Of a DNA stretch of 7,320 nucleotides, positions 1-6,119 are shown piece by piece. The translations under genes were made by a program, and so were the position numbers. Source of the DNA: Rhodospirillaceae bacterium UBA6608 (lineage in GTDB: Bacteria; Pseudomonadota; Alphaproteobacteria; Rhodospirillales_A; Casp-alpha2). Numbering within the stretch: position 1 is the first letter of the stretch; each line of letters starts with the position of its first letter. The notes below the pieces were generated by a model. That model worked only from the letters and a program-made list of their open reading frames with translations. It made no database searches and was not told the DNA's origin. The stretch lies in NCBI GenBank assembly GCA_002433335.1, contig DJHY01000252.1, positions 1-7,320 on the forward strand, written 5' to 3'.

Positions 1-2628
1 TGCCGCGCCTGCATGGTCGAGATCAAGGGCGAACGCGTCCTGGCCCCGTCCTGCCGCCGCGAGCCGACGTCGGGCATGGAAGTCATGACCGACAACGAAC
101 GGGCGACCAAGGCCCGGCGCATGGTTCTGGAACTGTTGCTGTCCGATCAGCCGGAACGCCGCCAGGCCCATGATCCGGACAGCCTGTTCTGGCATTGGGC
201 CGACAAGGCGGACCTCAACGAAAGCCGGTTCGAAGCCCGCGACCACTGCCCGGCGCCGGACCGCTCGCACACCGCCATGGCGGTCAACCTGGATGCCTGC
301 ATCAACTGTAACCTCTGCGTGCGGGCCTGCCGCGAGGTCCAGGTCAACGACGTCATCGGCATGGCCGGTCGCGGCCACAAGTCGCAGATCGTGTTCGACA
401 TGAACGACCCCATGGGCGACAGCACCTGCGTCGCCTGCGGCGAATGCGTTCAGGCCTGCCCGACCGGGGCCCTGATGCCGTCGACCATGGTCGATGACAA
501 TCAGGTCTACGTCGGCGCGCCGGACCGCAAGGTCGACAGCCTGTGCCCCTATTGCGGCGTCGGTTGTCAGGCGACCTTCCACGTCAAGGACAACAAGATC
601 ATCTATGTCGAGGGCAAGGACGGTTACTCCAACCAGAACCGCCTGTGCGTCAAAGGACGGTTCGGCTTCGACTATGTCGACCATCCGCATCGCCTGACCA
701 AGCCGCTGATCCGCAAGGATGACGCGGGCAAGGACGGGGAACTTCAGCTCGACCCGGCCAATCCGCTGACCCATTTCCGCGAAGCGACCTGGGAAGAAGC
801 CTTGGACCGCGCAGCTGAGGGCCTGAAAAAGGTTCTCGATCGCGACGGCCCCTCGGCCATGGCGGGCTTCGGTTCGGCCAAGGGTTCGAACGAAGAAGCC
901 TACATGGTGCAGAAACTGGTCCGTCAGGGCTTCCGCACCAACAATGTCGATCACTGCACCCGGCTGTGCCACGCGTCCTCCGTCGCTGCGCTGATGGAAG
1001 GCATGAATTCCGGCGCGGTCACGGCCTCGTTCAACGATGCCAAGGACTCCGACGTCATCATCGTGATCGGCGCCCGTCCGACGCAGAACCATCCCGTCGC
1101 CGCGACGTTCCTCAAGAACGCCGCCAAGCGGGGGGCCCGGCTCTACGTCATGGACCCGCGCAAACAGGACCTGTCGCGCCACGCCACCCGGCATCTGCAG
1201 TTCAAGGCCGGACAGGACGTGGCGATGCTCAACGCCCTGATCCACACGATCATCCACGAAGGGCTGACCGACACCCAGTACATCCAGGCCAATACCGAGG
1301 GCTATGAGGAGTTGAAGGAAAACTCCAAGCAGTTCTCGCCCGAGGCAATGGCCCCGGTCTGCGGCATCCCCGCCGAGGTTCTGCGCGAAGTCGCGCGGGA
1401 CTACGCCACGGCGGAAAAGTCGCTGATCTTCTGGGGCATGGGCGTCAGCCAGCACGTTCACGGCACAGACAACGCCCGCTGCCTGATCGCGCTGTCGATG
1501 ATCACCGGCCAGGTCGGTCGCCCGGGCACGGGCCTGCATCCGCTGCGCGGTCAGAACAATGTGCAGGGTGCGTCCGACGCGGGCCTGATCCCGATGGTCT
1601 ACCCCGATTACAAATCGGTCGAGACCGAGGACATCCGCTCGGTCTACGAAGACCTGTGGGGCGTGAAGCTGGACGACAAGCGCGGCCTGACCGTGGTCGA
1701 AATCATCCATGCCATCCTGGCCGACGAGATCAAGGCCATGTACATCATGGGCGAGAACCCGGCCATGTCGGACCCCGACGCCCAGCATGCCCGCGAAGCC
1801 TTGGCCAAGCTGGAGCACCTGGTGGTGCAGGATATCTTCTTCACCGAAACCTGCTTCCATGCGGACGTGGTGTTGCCCGCCTCGGCATTCCCGGAAAAGG
1901 CGGGGACGTTCTCGAACACCAACAGGCAGGTCCAGATGGCCCGCCCGGTGGTCGACCTGCCCGGAGAGGCCCGCCAGGATTGGTGGATCATCCAGGAAAT
2001 CGCCAACCGCCTGGGCCTGAACTGGACCTACAGCGGCCCGCAGGACGTGTTCAACGAGATGAAGAAGACCATGCGCTCGCTGGACAACATCACCTGGGAG
2101 CGGCTGGAGAACGAAGACAGCATCATCTATCCCTGCAAATCCGAGGACAGCCCCGGCGAAAACATCATCTTCGGCGAAGGCTTCCCGACCGCGTCGGGCC
2201 GCGCCAAGCTGGTGCCCGCCCAACTGGTCCCGCCGGATGAGCTGCCCGATGCCGAATTCCCGCTGGTTCTGACCACCGGCCGCATGCTGGAACACTGGCA
2301 CACCGGCGCCATGACCCGCCGGGCCACGGTTCTGAACCTGTTGGAACCGGAACCGGTCGTCAGCATCAACCCCTTTACGATGGGCGAGAAAGGTTTGGCC
2401 CCGGGCGACCGGGTCAAGGTCGAAACCCGTCGCGGGGCCATTGAGCTGAAGGTCCGCGCCGACCGCGACGTGGCCGACGGCATGATCTTCATTCCGTTCT
2501 GCTATCACGAAGCAGCGGCCAACATCCTGACCAACCCGCAGTTGGACCCGTTCGGGAAAATTCCCGAATTCAAGTTCTGCGCGGCCCGGATCCAAAAGGT
2601 CGACGACGCCCAGCAGGCGGCGGAATAG
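1..2628 (+). CDS. fdhF: Formate dehydrogenase alpha subunit, NuoG-like N-terminus, cytoplasmic NAD-linked type (5' end outside window)
   Basis: This is the catalytic subunit that oxidises formate to CO2 at a bis-molybdopterin (Mo or W) centre. The reading frame is open from base 1, and the first visible residues (CRACMVEIKG, then a Cys at bases 52-54) are the CxxC-x13-C part of a NuoG-type [2Fe-2S] domain, so the true start lies upstream and the ATG at 13 is internal. Next come two ferredoxin-type [4Fe-4S] motifs (CxxCxxCxxxC at 298-330 and 427-459), then the oxidoreductase [4Fe-4S] motif (CPYCGVGC from 544, fourth Cys near 646). The active site reads TRLCHASS: Cys TGC at 967-969, so a cysteine rather than selenocysteine enzyme, followed by the conserved His. 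The C-terminal dinucleotide-binding domain starts near 2260 (LVLTTGRMLEHWHTG) and contains FIPFCYHEAAAN. No export signal is visible. This layout matches FdsA-like subunits, which work with NuoE/NuoF-like flavin subunits; those would be upstream. The gene symbol is the generic one for the family; fdsA or fdhA are alternatives. Confidence 0.95.
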   Translation, partial: CRACMVEIKGERVLAPSCRREPTSGMEVMTDNERATKARRMVLELLLSDQPERRQAHDPDSLFWHWADKADLNESRFEARDHCPAPDRSHTAMAVNLDACINCNLCVRACREVQVNDVIGMAGRGHKSQIVFDMNDPMGDSTCVACGECVQACPTGALMPSTMVDDNQVYVGAPDRKVDSLCPYCGVGCQATFHVKDNKIIYVEGKDGYSNQNRLCVKGRFGFDYVDHPHRLTKPLIRKDDAGKDGELQLDPANPLTHFREATWEEALDRAAEGLKKVLDRDGPSAMAGFGSAKGSNEEAYMVQKLVRQGFRTNNVDHCTRLCHASSVAALMEGMNSGAVTASFNDAKDSDVIIVIGARPTQNHPVAATFLKNAAKRGARLYVMDPRKQDLSRHATRHLQFKAGQDVAMLNALIHTIIHEGLTDTQYIQANTEGYEELKENSKQFSPEAMAPVCGIPAEVLREVARDYATAEKSLIFWGMGVSQHVHGTDNARCLIALSMITGQVGRPGTGLHPLRGQNNVQGASDAGLIPMVYPDYKSVETEDIRSVYEDLWGVKLDDKRGLTVVEIIHAILADEIKAMYIMGENPAMSDPDAQHAREALAKLEHLVVQDIFFTETCFHADVVLPASAFPEKAGTFSNTNRQVQMARPVVDLPGEARQDWWIIQEIANRLGLNWTYSGPQDVFNEMKKTMRSLDNITWERLENEDSIIYPCKSEDSPGENIIFGEGFPTASGRAKLVPAQLVPPDELPDAEFPLVLTTGRMLEHWHTGAMTRRATVLNLLEPEPVVSINPFTMGEKGLAPGDRVKVETRRGAIELKVRADRDVADGMIFIPFCYHEAAANILTNPQLDPFGKIPEFKFCAARIQKVDDAQQAAE

Positions 2629-2651
2629 ATTTAGAGGGAAGAGGAACTAAA

Positions 2652-2681
2652 AAACGGGGGCTCTAAGCCCCCGTTTCTTTT
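2652..2681. terminator. Strong intrinsic terminator, probably bidirectional
   Basis: A perfect 11-bp stem (2652-2662 with 2666-2676, GGGGG/CCCCC core) closes on a 3-base loop. On the + strand TTTCTTTT follows, 24 bases after the formate dehydrogenase stop codon. On the - strand a run of six T follows, which would terminate the 116-residue gene that converges from the right. Confidence 0.92.
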
Positions 2682-2710
2682 GCCGTGCCCGCGGCGGGCG
2701 GGCGGCGAAT

Positions 2711-3061
2711 TCAGCTTTGGCCGCGCTTGACGATATCTTCGGCGATGGCATGAACCGAGGGGCTGCCCTCCTCGACGCCGGAGATCGCCGCCGTGCGGTC
2801 TTTCACCTCGGCCTTGATGTCGTCCATGCTGACGCCCGCGTTGCGAATCAGCACCGCCAGGATCGATTCAATCGCCAGGATATGGGCGGCGAGGTTCTCG
2901 GATTCTTCCATCCGCGCCTGCGAGGCTTGTCCGAAGGTCTGAAGCTCCTCGGCGATCTTCGTCAGGTTGCCTTCCAGATCCTTGATCTGGGTGAAGAAGC
3001 CGGAGTCCTCCAAATGTTGGACGAAGGCTTGCGAAGCCGCCTGGCTTTCGTTGTCGGACAT
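2711..3061 (-). CDS. Hypothetical 116-residue helical protein
   Basis: I do not recognise a family. The start is supported by a clear Shine-Dalgarno sequence (AAGGGGG, 3075-3069) seven bases before the ATG; the stop TGA is at 2713-2711. The protein is soluble-looking and acidic at the N-terminus, with no signal peptide, no long hydrophobic segment and no cysteine. Residues 24-72 (TQIKDLEGNL through AIESILAVLI) look like two amphipathic helices with heptad-like spacing, so a coiled coil or helical bundle is likely. Residues 73-116 contain a break (NAGVSMDD) and two short charged helices, the last being HAIAEDIVKRG. It is alone on its strand: the terminator at 2652-2681 ends it, and the neighbour upstream is transcribed divergently. 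A small structural or regulatory partner protein would fit, but no function is shown. Confidence 0.72.
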   Translation of the reverse strand: MSDNESQAASQAFVQHLEDSGFFTQIKDLEGNLTKIAEELQTFGQASQARMEESENLAAHILAIESILAVLIRNAGVSMDDIKAEVKDRTAAISGVEEGSPSVHAIAEDIVKRGQS

Positions 3062-3099
3062 ATATCTACCCCCTTCAGGACTTTCCGAATCTCGCGATC

Positions 3100-3116
3100 A
3101 GCATAGCCGTTGCCAT
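3100..3116 (-). promoter_or_regulatory. Possible -24/-12 (sigma-54-like) promoter for the 116-residue protein
   Basis: Read on the - strand the element is ATGGCAACGGCTATGCT, with GG at 3114-3113 and GC at 3102-3101 separated by exactly ten bases. It keeps TGGCA and TGC(T) of the TGGCACG-N4-TTGC consensus but misses the CG and one T. Transcription would begin near 3089, giving a leader of about 28 bases that contains the Shine-Dalgarno. Such matches also occur by chance in GC-rich DNA, so this is tentative. Confidence 0.28.
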
Positions 3117-3145
3117 CCAGCCTGTCATGTTCGGCAACCGCTGCA

Positions 3146-3160
3146 TTCCACAGCGTGGAA
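3146..3160. promoter_or_regulatory. Inverted repeat, possible operator
   Basis: TTCCAC-AGC-GTGGAA is a perfect 6-bp inverted repeat around three bases. It sits in the spacer between two divergent genes, seven bases upstream of the predicted -35 box of the 41-residue peptide and about 30 bases upstream of the -24/-12 match for the leftward gene. The position suits a protein binding site acting on one or both promoters. Confidence 0.35.
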
Positions 3161-3167
3161 GCGCGAG

Positions 3168-3195
3168 TTGAAACGCCCCCGCAATTCACTAGAAT
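3168..3195 (+). promoter_or_regulatory. Predicted sigma-70-type promoter for the 41-residue peptide
   Basis: TTGAAA (3168-3173, five of six consensus bases) and TAGAAT (3190-3195, five of six) are separated by 16 bases. Transcription would start near 3202, leaving a leader of about 70 bases before the ATG at 3271. Confidence 0.5.
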
Positions 3196-3270
3196 ATGGG
3201 CAGCATAACATCGGCACCTGAGCCCATCGGCCACCAAAGCGCCGAGGCCTGACAATTGGGGTGGAGACAC

Positions 3271-3396
3271 ATGAAGTCATTCCTGACCGGCACCATTGCC
3301 GCCGTGATCATCGCCGTCGTCGCCGGCTTTGCCTTGAACGCGACCGACAAAACCGCCGGCGAGAAATACTCGACCAGCAACGTTCGCCTGCACTAA
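3271..3396 (+). CDS. Small single-span membrane protein, 41 residues
   Basis: The gene is short but well supported. A purine-rich ribosome site (GGGGTGGAGA, ending at 3267) precedes the ATG, a good promoter lies about 75 bases upstream and a possible terminator begins eight bases after the TAA. The protein opens with MKSFLTG, has one hydrophobic segment at about residues 5-22 (LTGTIAAVIIAVVAGFAL), and ends in a short polar tail, TAGEKYSTSNVRLH. The N-terminal Lys followed by the hydrophobic stretch suggests an inner-membrane anchor with the tail in the periplasm; there is no lipobox. From memory, similar tiny proteins ending in a (Y/F)STSxVRL-like motif occur in alphaproteobacteria, all of unknown function; I could not check this. 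It appears to be transcribed alone. Confidence 0.7.
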   Translation: MKSFLTGTIAAVIIAVVAGFALNATDKTAGEKYSTSNVRLH

Positions 3397-3403
3397 GGCA
3401 ATC

Positions 3404-3424
3404 AGCTTTTTCCAAAGGCTTTTT
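3404..3424 (+). terminator. Weak intrinsic terminator after the 41-residue peptide
   Basis: AGCTTTT (3404-3410) can pair with AAAGGCT (3414-3420), including one U-G pair, around a 3-base loop, and four more T follow. It begins eight bases after the stop codon. The stem is AU-rich, so termination may be incomplete. Confidence 0.4.
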
Positions 3425-3581
3425 GACCGGTCACCCTGACCGGAACGGTTTCGCTGTGCCAGGCCACTGCCCGGCAAAATCTGCCTAACCAAGGGCAGAC
3501 GATTCCGATTGAAAATCAGACCTAAGCCTTCAGCCGGATTTAAAGTTAACAAAAAATCAACAACTTGGCCTGCCCGCGGCC

Positions 3582-3598
3582 TGGGCATGCATCTTGCG
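3582..3598 (+). promoter_or_regulatory. Possible -24/-12 (sigma-54-like) promoter for the RTX protein
   Basis: TGGGCATGCATCTTGCG has GG at 3584-3585 and GC at 3596-3597, exactly ten bases apart. Against the consensus TGGCACG-N4-TTGC it keeps GGCA, the following G and the full TTGC; it differs by a G for the first T and a T for the C. Transcription would begin near 3609, 42 bases before the ATG. No convincing -35/-10 pair was seen closer to the gene. Confidence 0.4.
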
Positions 3599-3650
3599 TC
3601 GCACTTCCTGACGGATAGCAGCTTGGGGAAGCAGACGCAGGAGGCAACGC

Positions 3651-4847
3651 ATGTCCACACCCATCAACGGCGCCCATAGCCAGTTCAATTATTTTTCCTA
3701 TTACCGCGAGTTTCTGACCCGCCAATCCATGGAAGGCGAAACCCAGACGACGGGCGCCACCACCGGAACCGGCGACGGCACCGCCCAGTCGGACGAGACG
3801 GCAGAGACCGATACCGGCACCGATACCACCGGGCAGTTCATCGACTTCGTCCAGGCGTTCCGCAAATGGGCGGTCCTGTCGGAAATCCTGTCCGGCAAGG
3901 AAGATGACGAATCGGCGGAATATAAAACCGAGATCGACGGTGGCGAAGGCGACGACGAGATTGAAGCCGACGGTATCAACGTCTCCGTTCAGGGGGGTGA
4001 CGGCAACGACAGCATCAACGCCACCGGATATCGCGTGGCGGTCAACGGCGGTAATGGCGACGATACGATCAACGCCGGGTCCCGCTGGTCCGGTCAGGGG
4101 CCGATCTTTACCTCGCTCATTTCCGGTGACGACGGCAACGACACCATCACCACCACCGGCCTGGCCGGCCTGGTCAGCGGCGGCGAAGGCGACGACAACA
4201 TCACCGGCAAGGACGGCATGATGGAAGTCTTCGGCGGCAGCGGCGACGACACCATCGTCGCCGAGCGCGGCGCCAACAAGATCTTCGGCGGGGCCGGGAA
4301 CGACACCATCGTCTCGCACGGCAACCTGTTGTGGGGTACGGCCTTCGGCGGGGCCGGCGACGACGTCGTCAGCATGTCCGGTCGCGCGGTCAAAGCCTAT
4401 GGCGGGACCGGCAATGACAAGCTGACCTTCGACAACGTGGAATCGTTGATCGGCTACAGCATGACCAGCGACGGCATGGCCCCGTCGGTCGAACATCGCG
4501 CGGTCGCCAGCGGCGGCCTGGGCGACGATGAGATGACTTTCAACGACTCTTACGCCGATATCGAATATTACGCCGGTGACGGCAACGATACGATCGACGG
4601 GGCGGACGAGCGCAGCACCTTGAAGCTGGGCAGCGGCCTGTCATTCGACGACACCTCGTTCGCGGTCAATGGCGACGACCTGACGATTTCGTTCGGCGCG
4701 GCCGGTGGCTCGGTAACCTTCAAGGACTATCAAACCAAAGGCCTGCCGTTGATCGAATTCAACGACGGGCGAACCTTGGATGCGTCCAGCACCATCGCCT
4801 ATGCGGGCGGCGATCCCGACGCCTATACGGCGAACGATATCGCCTGA
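3651..4847 (+). CDS. RTX-type calcium-binding repeat protein, probably secreted
   Basis: The ATG at 3651 follows a perfect AGGAGG (3639-3644) with a six-base spacer. The 398-residue protein has four parts. Residues 1-26 are rich in aromatics (FNYFSYYREF). Residues 27-60 are a Thr/Gly/Asp-rich linker. Residues 61-80 form a probable amphipathic helix (GQFIDFVQAFRKWAVLSEIL). Residues 97-316 carry eleven GGxGxD-type repeats. The tail (about 323-380, LKLGSGLSFDDTSF to IEFNDGRTLD) resembles the hemolysin-type calcium-binding 'related' domain that often follows such repeats. There is no N-terminal signal peptide; proteins of this class usually leave by type I secretion using a C-terminal signal, but no ABC transporter, membrane-fusion protein or outer-membrane channel gene is in the window. 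There is no recognisable enzymatic domain, so a surface, matrix or adhesion role is more likely than a toxin; this is inference. Confidence 0.88.
   Translation: MSTPINGAHSQFNYFSYYREFLTRQSMEGETQTTGATTGTGDGTAQSDETAETDTGTDTTGQFIDFVQAFRKWAVLSEILSGKEDDESAEYKTEIDGGEGDDEIEADGINVSVQGGDGNDSINATGYRVAVNGGNGDDTINAGSRWSGQGPIFTSLISGDDGNDTITTTGLAGLVSGGEGDDNITGKDGMMEVFGGSGDDTIVAERGANKIFGGAGNDTIVSHGNLLWGTAFGGAGDDVVSMSGRAVKAYGGTGNDKLTFDNVESLIGYSMTSDGMAPSVEHRAVASGGLGDDEMTFNDSYADIEYYAGDGNDTIDGADERSTLKLGSGLSFDDTSFAVNGDDLTISFGAAGGSVTFKDYQTKGLPLIEFNDGRTLDASSTIAYAGGDPDAYTANDIA
3939..4598 (+). repeat. Eleven GGxGxDx(I/L) calcium-binding repeats
   Basis: Units begin at residues 97, 115, 133, 159, 177, 195, 213, 233, 251, 288 and 308, for example GGEGDDEI, GGNGDDTI, GGAGNDTI and AGDGNDTI. 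Six of the ten intervals are exactly 18 residues, that is two nonapeptides, with only the first of each pair matching the consensus. Longer intervals (26, 20, 37, 20) are insertions between turns. Confidence 0.9.
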
Positions 4848-4876
4848 TCCCTTCGTTACCGATCAGCGCAAAGAGA

Positions 4877-4902
4877 AAGGGCGGCCCCGAAAGGCCGCCC
4901 TT
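4877..4902. terminator. Terminator shared by the RTX gene and the membrane formate dehydrogenase operon
   Basis: A perfect 10-bp GC-rich stem (AAGGGCGGCC, 4877-4886, with 4893-4902) encloses a six-base loop. It lies between the convergent stop codons at 4847 and 4931. The - strand is followed by TTTCTCTTT, the + strand by the poorer TTACTTGTGTT, so it should work best for the leftward operon. Confidence 0.85.
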
Positions 4903-4930
4903 ACTTGTGTTGGATGGAATGTTCTTGATC

Positions 4931-6037
4931 TTATTCCGCCGGCTGCGCCCCACGGGCGTCGGCCTTGGCCATCTCTTCCTCAACCCAAAGACTGTGGTGT
5001 TCCTTGGCCCAGTTCAGGTCGACCTGACCGGACGCCACCGCATCGATGGCCCCTTCCATTCCGAGGGAGCCAATGTAGATGTGGCCGATCACCGCGCCGA
5101 TCATGACCAGCGCGACAAGCGAGTGCCACAGCACGGAAAGCTGCGTTTCCTGCAGGATCGTCAGATGAACCGGCAGGTCGAACCCGAGCTTGTTCAGGAT
5201 CGCGAAGGTCCCGGCCCAAGGCGTGATATCGCCCGGGAACATCAGCGCCAAGCCGGACAGGCTCAACGACGCGCCACCGAGCACCACCATCCAGAACACC
5301 AGCTTCTGGCCGGCGTTGAAACGGGGGGCTTCGGGGTGGACGTTCTTGGAGAACAATCCGCCGCCGACGGCCAGCCACTTCAGATCGCGCAGGCTCGGAA
5401 TGTTGTGGCGAACCCACAGCAGGAACATCAGGACCACGCCCAGGATAAAGGCGAAGGCCAGGTAGTTGTGTCCCAGTTTGCCGTAATAGGTGATCGTCCC
5501 AAAGGCCTCGGGCCCCAGGATCGGCTTCAACACATAACGGCCGTAGCTGACGTTCAGGCCGGTCAGGCCCAACACGATGAAGCTCGATGCCGTCAGCCAG
5601 TGAACGCCACGCTCCAACGCGTTGAAGCGTTCGATCGTCCGGCCCTGCGGATCGCGCCCGTGGTCGATCCGGATCTTGCCTCGGATTAGGTAGAACGCGG
5701 CGATGACGACGACCGTCACCAACAGGAAGATGGCGCCGTACTGCGCCAGCGGGCCGTTCTTGATCGCCCGCCAGGAATCGCCGTCGGCTTGCACCAACTG
5801 CCCCGCCTGTTTGTTCGGGATCGTCACCGTACCGGTGATGCCGCCGCGCACCGCGCGCCACATTTCGGCCTGGGACAAAGAGCCCTGCGCGCCGCCGGGA
5901 ACGTTTCCGCCCGTTTGCGCTTGGGCTGCGGAGACATTCAACGAAGGCGAACCGCTCAGGCCCGCCGCCGTGGCATAAGCCACGATCAGGGCAAGGGCCA
6001 AAGCCCCCGCAAGATTACGTATGGTCGACCAGGACAT
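4931..6037 (-). CDS. Formate dehydrogenase gamma subunit, cytochrome b556
   Basis: This is the membrane subunit that carries electrons from the beta subunit through two b haems to quinone (family of FdnI/FdoI). The 368-residue protein begins with a signal-like hydrophobic segment (7-25) and a periplasmic stretch to about 97, then a membrane span at 99-118 and the four-span cytochrome core. Likely haem ligands, by comparison with E. coli FdnI, are H146 (RGVHWLTA), H190 (KLGHNYLAF), H305 (LWHSLVAL) and H319 (IGHIYIG). The core is longer at the N-terminus than the E. coli protein; this extension, with its WRAVRGG and WRAIKNG motifs (60-66 and 89-95), is usual in FDH3-type gamma subunits as I remember them. 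AGGGG lies eight bases before the ATG. It is the last gene of the operon, 46 bases after the lipoprotein, and ends before the terminator at 4877-4902. Confidence 0.95.
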   Translation of the reverse strand: MSWSTIRNLAGALALALIVAYATAAGLSGSPSLNVSAAQAQTGGNVPGGAQGSLSQAEMWRAVRGGITGTVTIPNKQAGQLVQADGDSWRAIKNGPLAQYGAIFLLVTVVVIAAFYLIRGKIRIDHGRDPQGRTIERFNALERGVHWLTASSFIVLGLTGLNVSYGRYVLKPILGPEAFGTITYYGKLGHNYLAFAFILGVVLMFLLWVRHNIPSLRDLKWLAVGGGLFSKNVHPEAPRFNAGQKLVFWMVVLGGASLSLSGLALMFPGDITPWAGTFAILNKLGFDLPVHLTILQETQLSVLWHSLVALVMIGAVIGHIYIGSLGMEGAIDAVASGQVDLNWAKEHHSLWVEEEMAKADARGAQPAE

Positions 6038-6040
6038 CTC

Positions 6041-6119
6041 TCATTCCCCTGTCATATCCGTTTCGGGCTTGCCGTACGGCGCCCTATTTCGCACCGGCTT
6101 GATTTTGCAGGCGCGTGTT
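6041..6119 (-). other. Possible frameshifted C-terminal tail of the lipoprotein
   Basis: In the +1 frame relative to the lipoprotein, codons read through the annotated TAG (6086-6084) and give a tail ending RAPYGKPETDMTGE, with TGA at 6043-6041, three bases before the gamma-subunit ATG. GKPETDM resembles GKPDTEL at residues 46-52 of the lipoprotein, and the DNA shares an 11-base direct repeat (TCGGGCTTGCC, 6063-6073 and 6256-6266). The +1 frame is blocked by a TGA overlapping codons 93-95, so any frameshift must lie in about 6086-6119. Confidence 0.38.

Larger units (their letters stand above)
3397..3650. other. 254-base non-coding leader of the RTX gene with inverted repeats
   Basis: No gene is visible here. 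Besides the weak terminator and the -24/-12 element listed separately, it contains two perfect inverted repeats: CCGGTCA-CCC-TGACCGG (3427-3443) and TCTGCC-8-GGCAGA (3480-3499). An AT-rich patch (3538-3563, TTTAAAGTTAACAAAAAATC) lies just upstream of the -24/-12 element. The repeats lie about 120 and 175 bases upstream of the predicted transcription start, a usual distance for activator sites of sigma-54 promoters. Confidence 0.45.

Noticed and set aside
967..969. Possible selenocysteine in the soluble formate dehydrogenase
   Set aside because: The active-site codon is TGC (Cys), not TGA, so no recoding is needed.
2686..2698. GCCCGC-G-GCGGGC inverted repeat as a second terminator
   Set aside because: The one-base loop cannot fold as a simple hairpin and no T-run follows. 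It looks like GC-rich sequence by chance.
2717..3106. 129-codon open frame on the + strand opposite the 116-residue protein
   Set aside because: No ribosome site before its ATG, while the - strand frame has AAGGGGG at ideal spacing and a convergent terminator. Some doubt remains, since neither protein has a known family.
3546..4496. 316-codon open frame on the - strand opposite the RTX gene
   Set aside because: It mirrors the repetitive GGxGxD codons, giving low-complexity VVA/DGVV-like repeats. The + strand frame has a perfect ribosome site and a recognisable domain pattern.
3939..4598. CRISPR-like or tandem DNA repeat
   Set aside because: The periodicity comes from protein-level GGxGxD motifs. 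The DNA copies are diverged and lack constant repeats with unique spacers.
4907..5689. 260-codon open frame on the + strand
   Set aside because: It lies antisense to the cytochrome b gamma subunit, which has conserved haem histidines. The frame is Gln/His/Arg-rich, without a recognisable domain.
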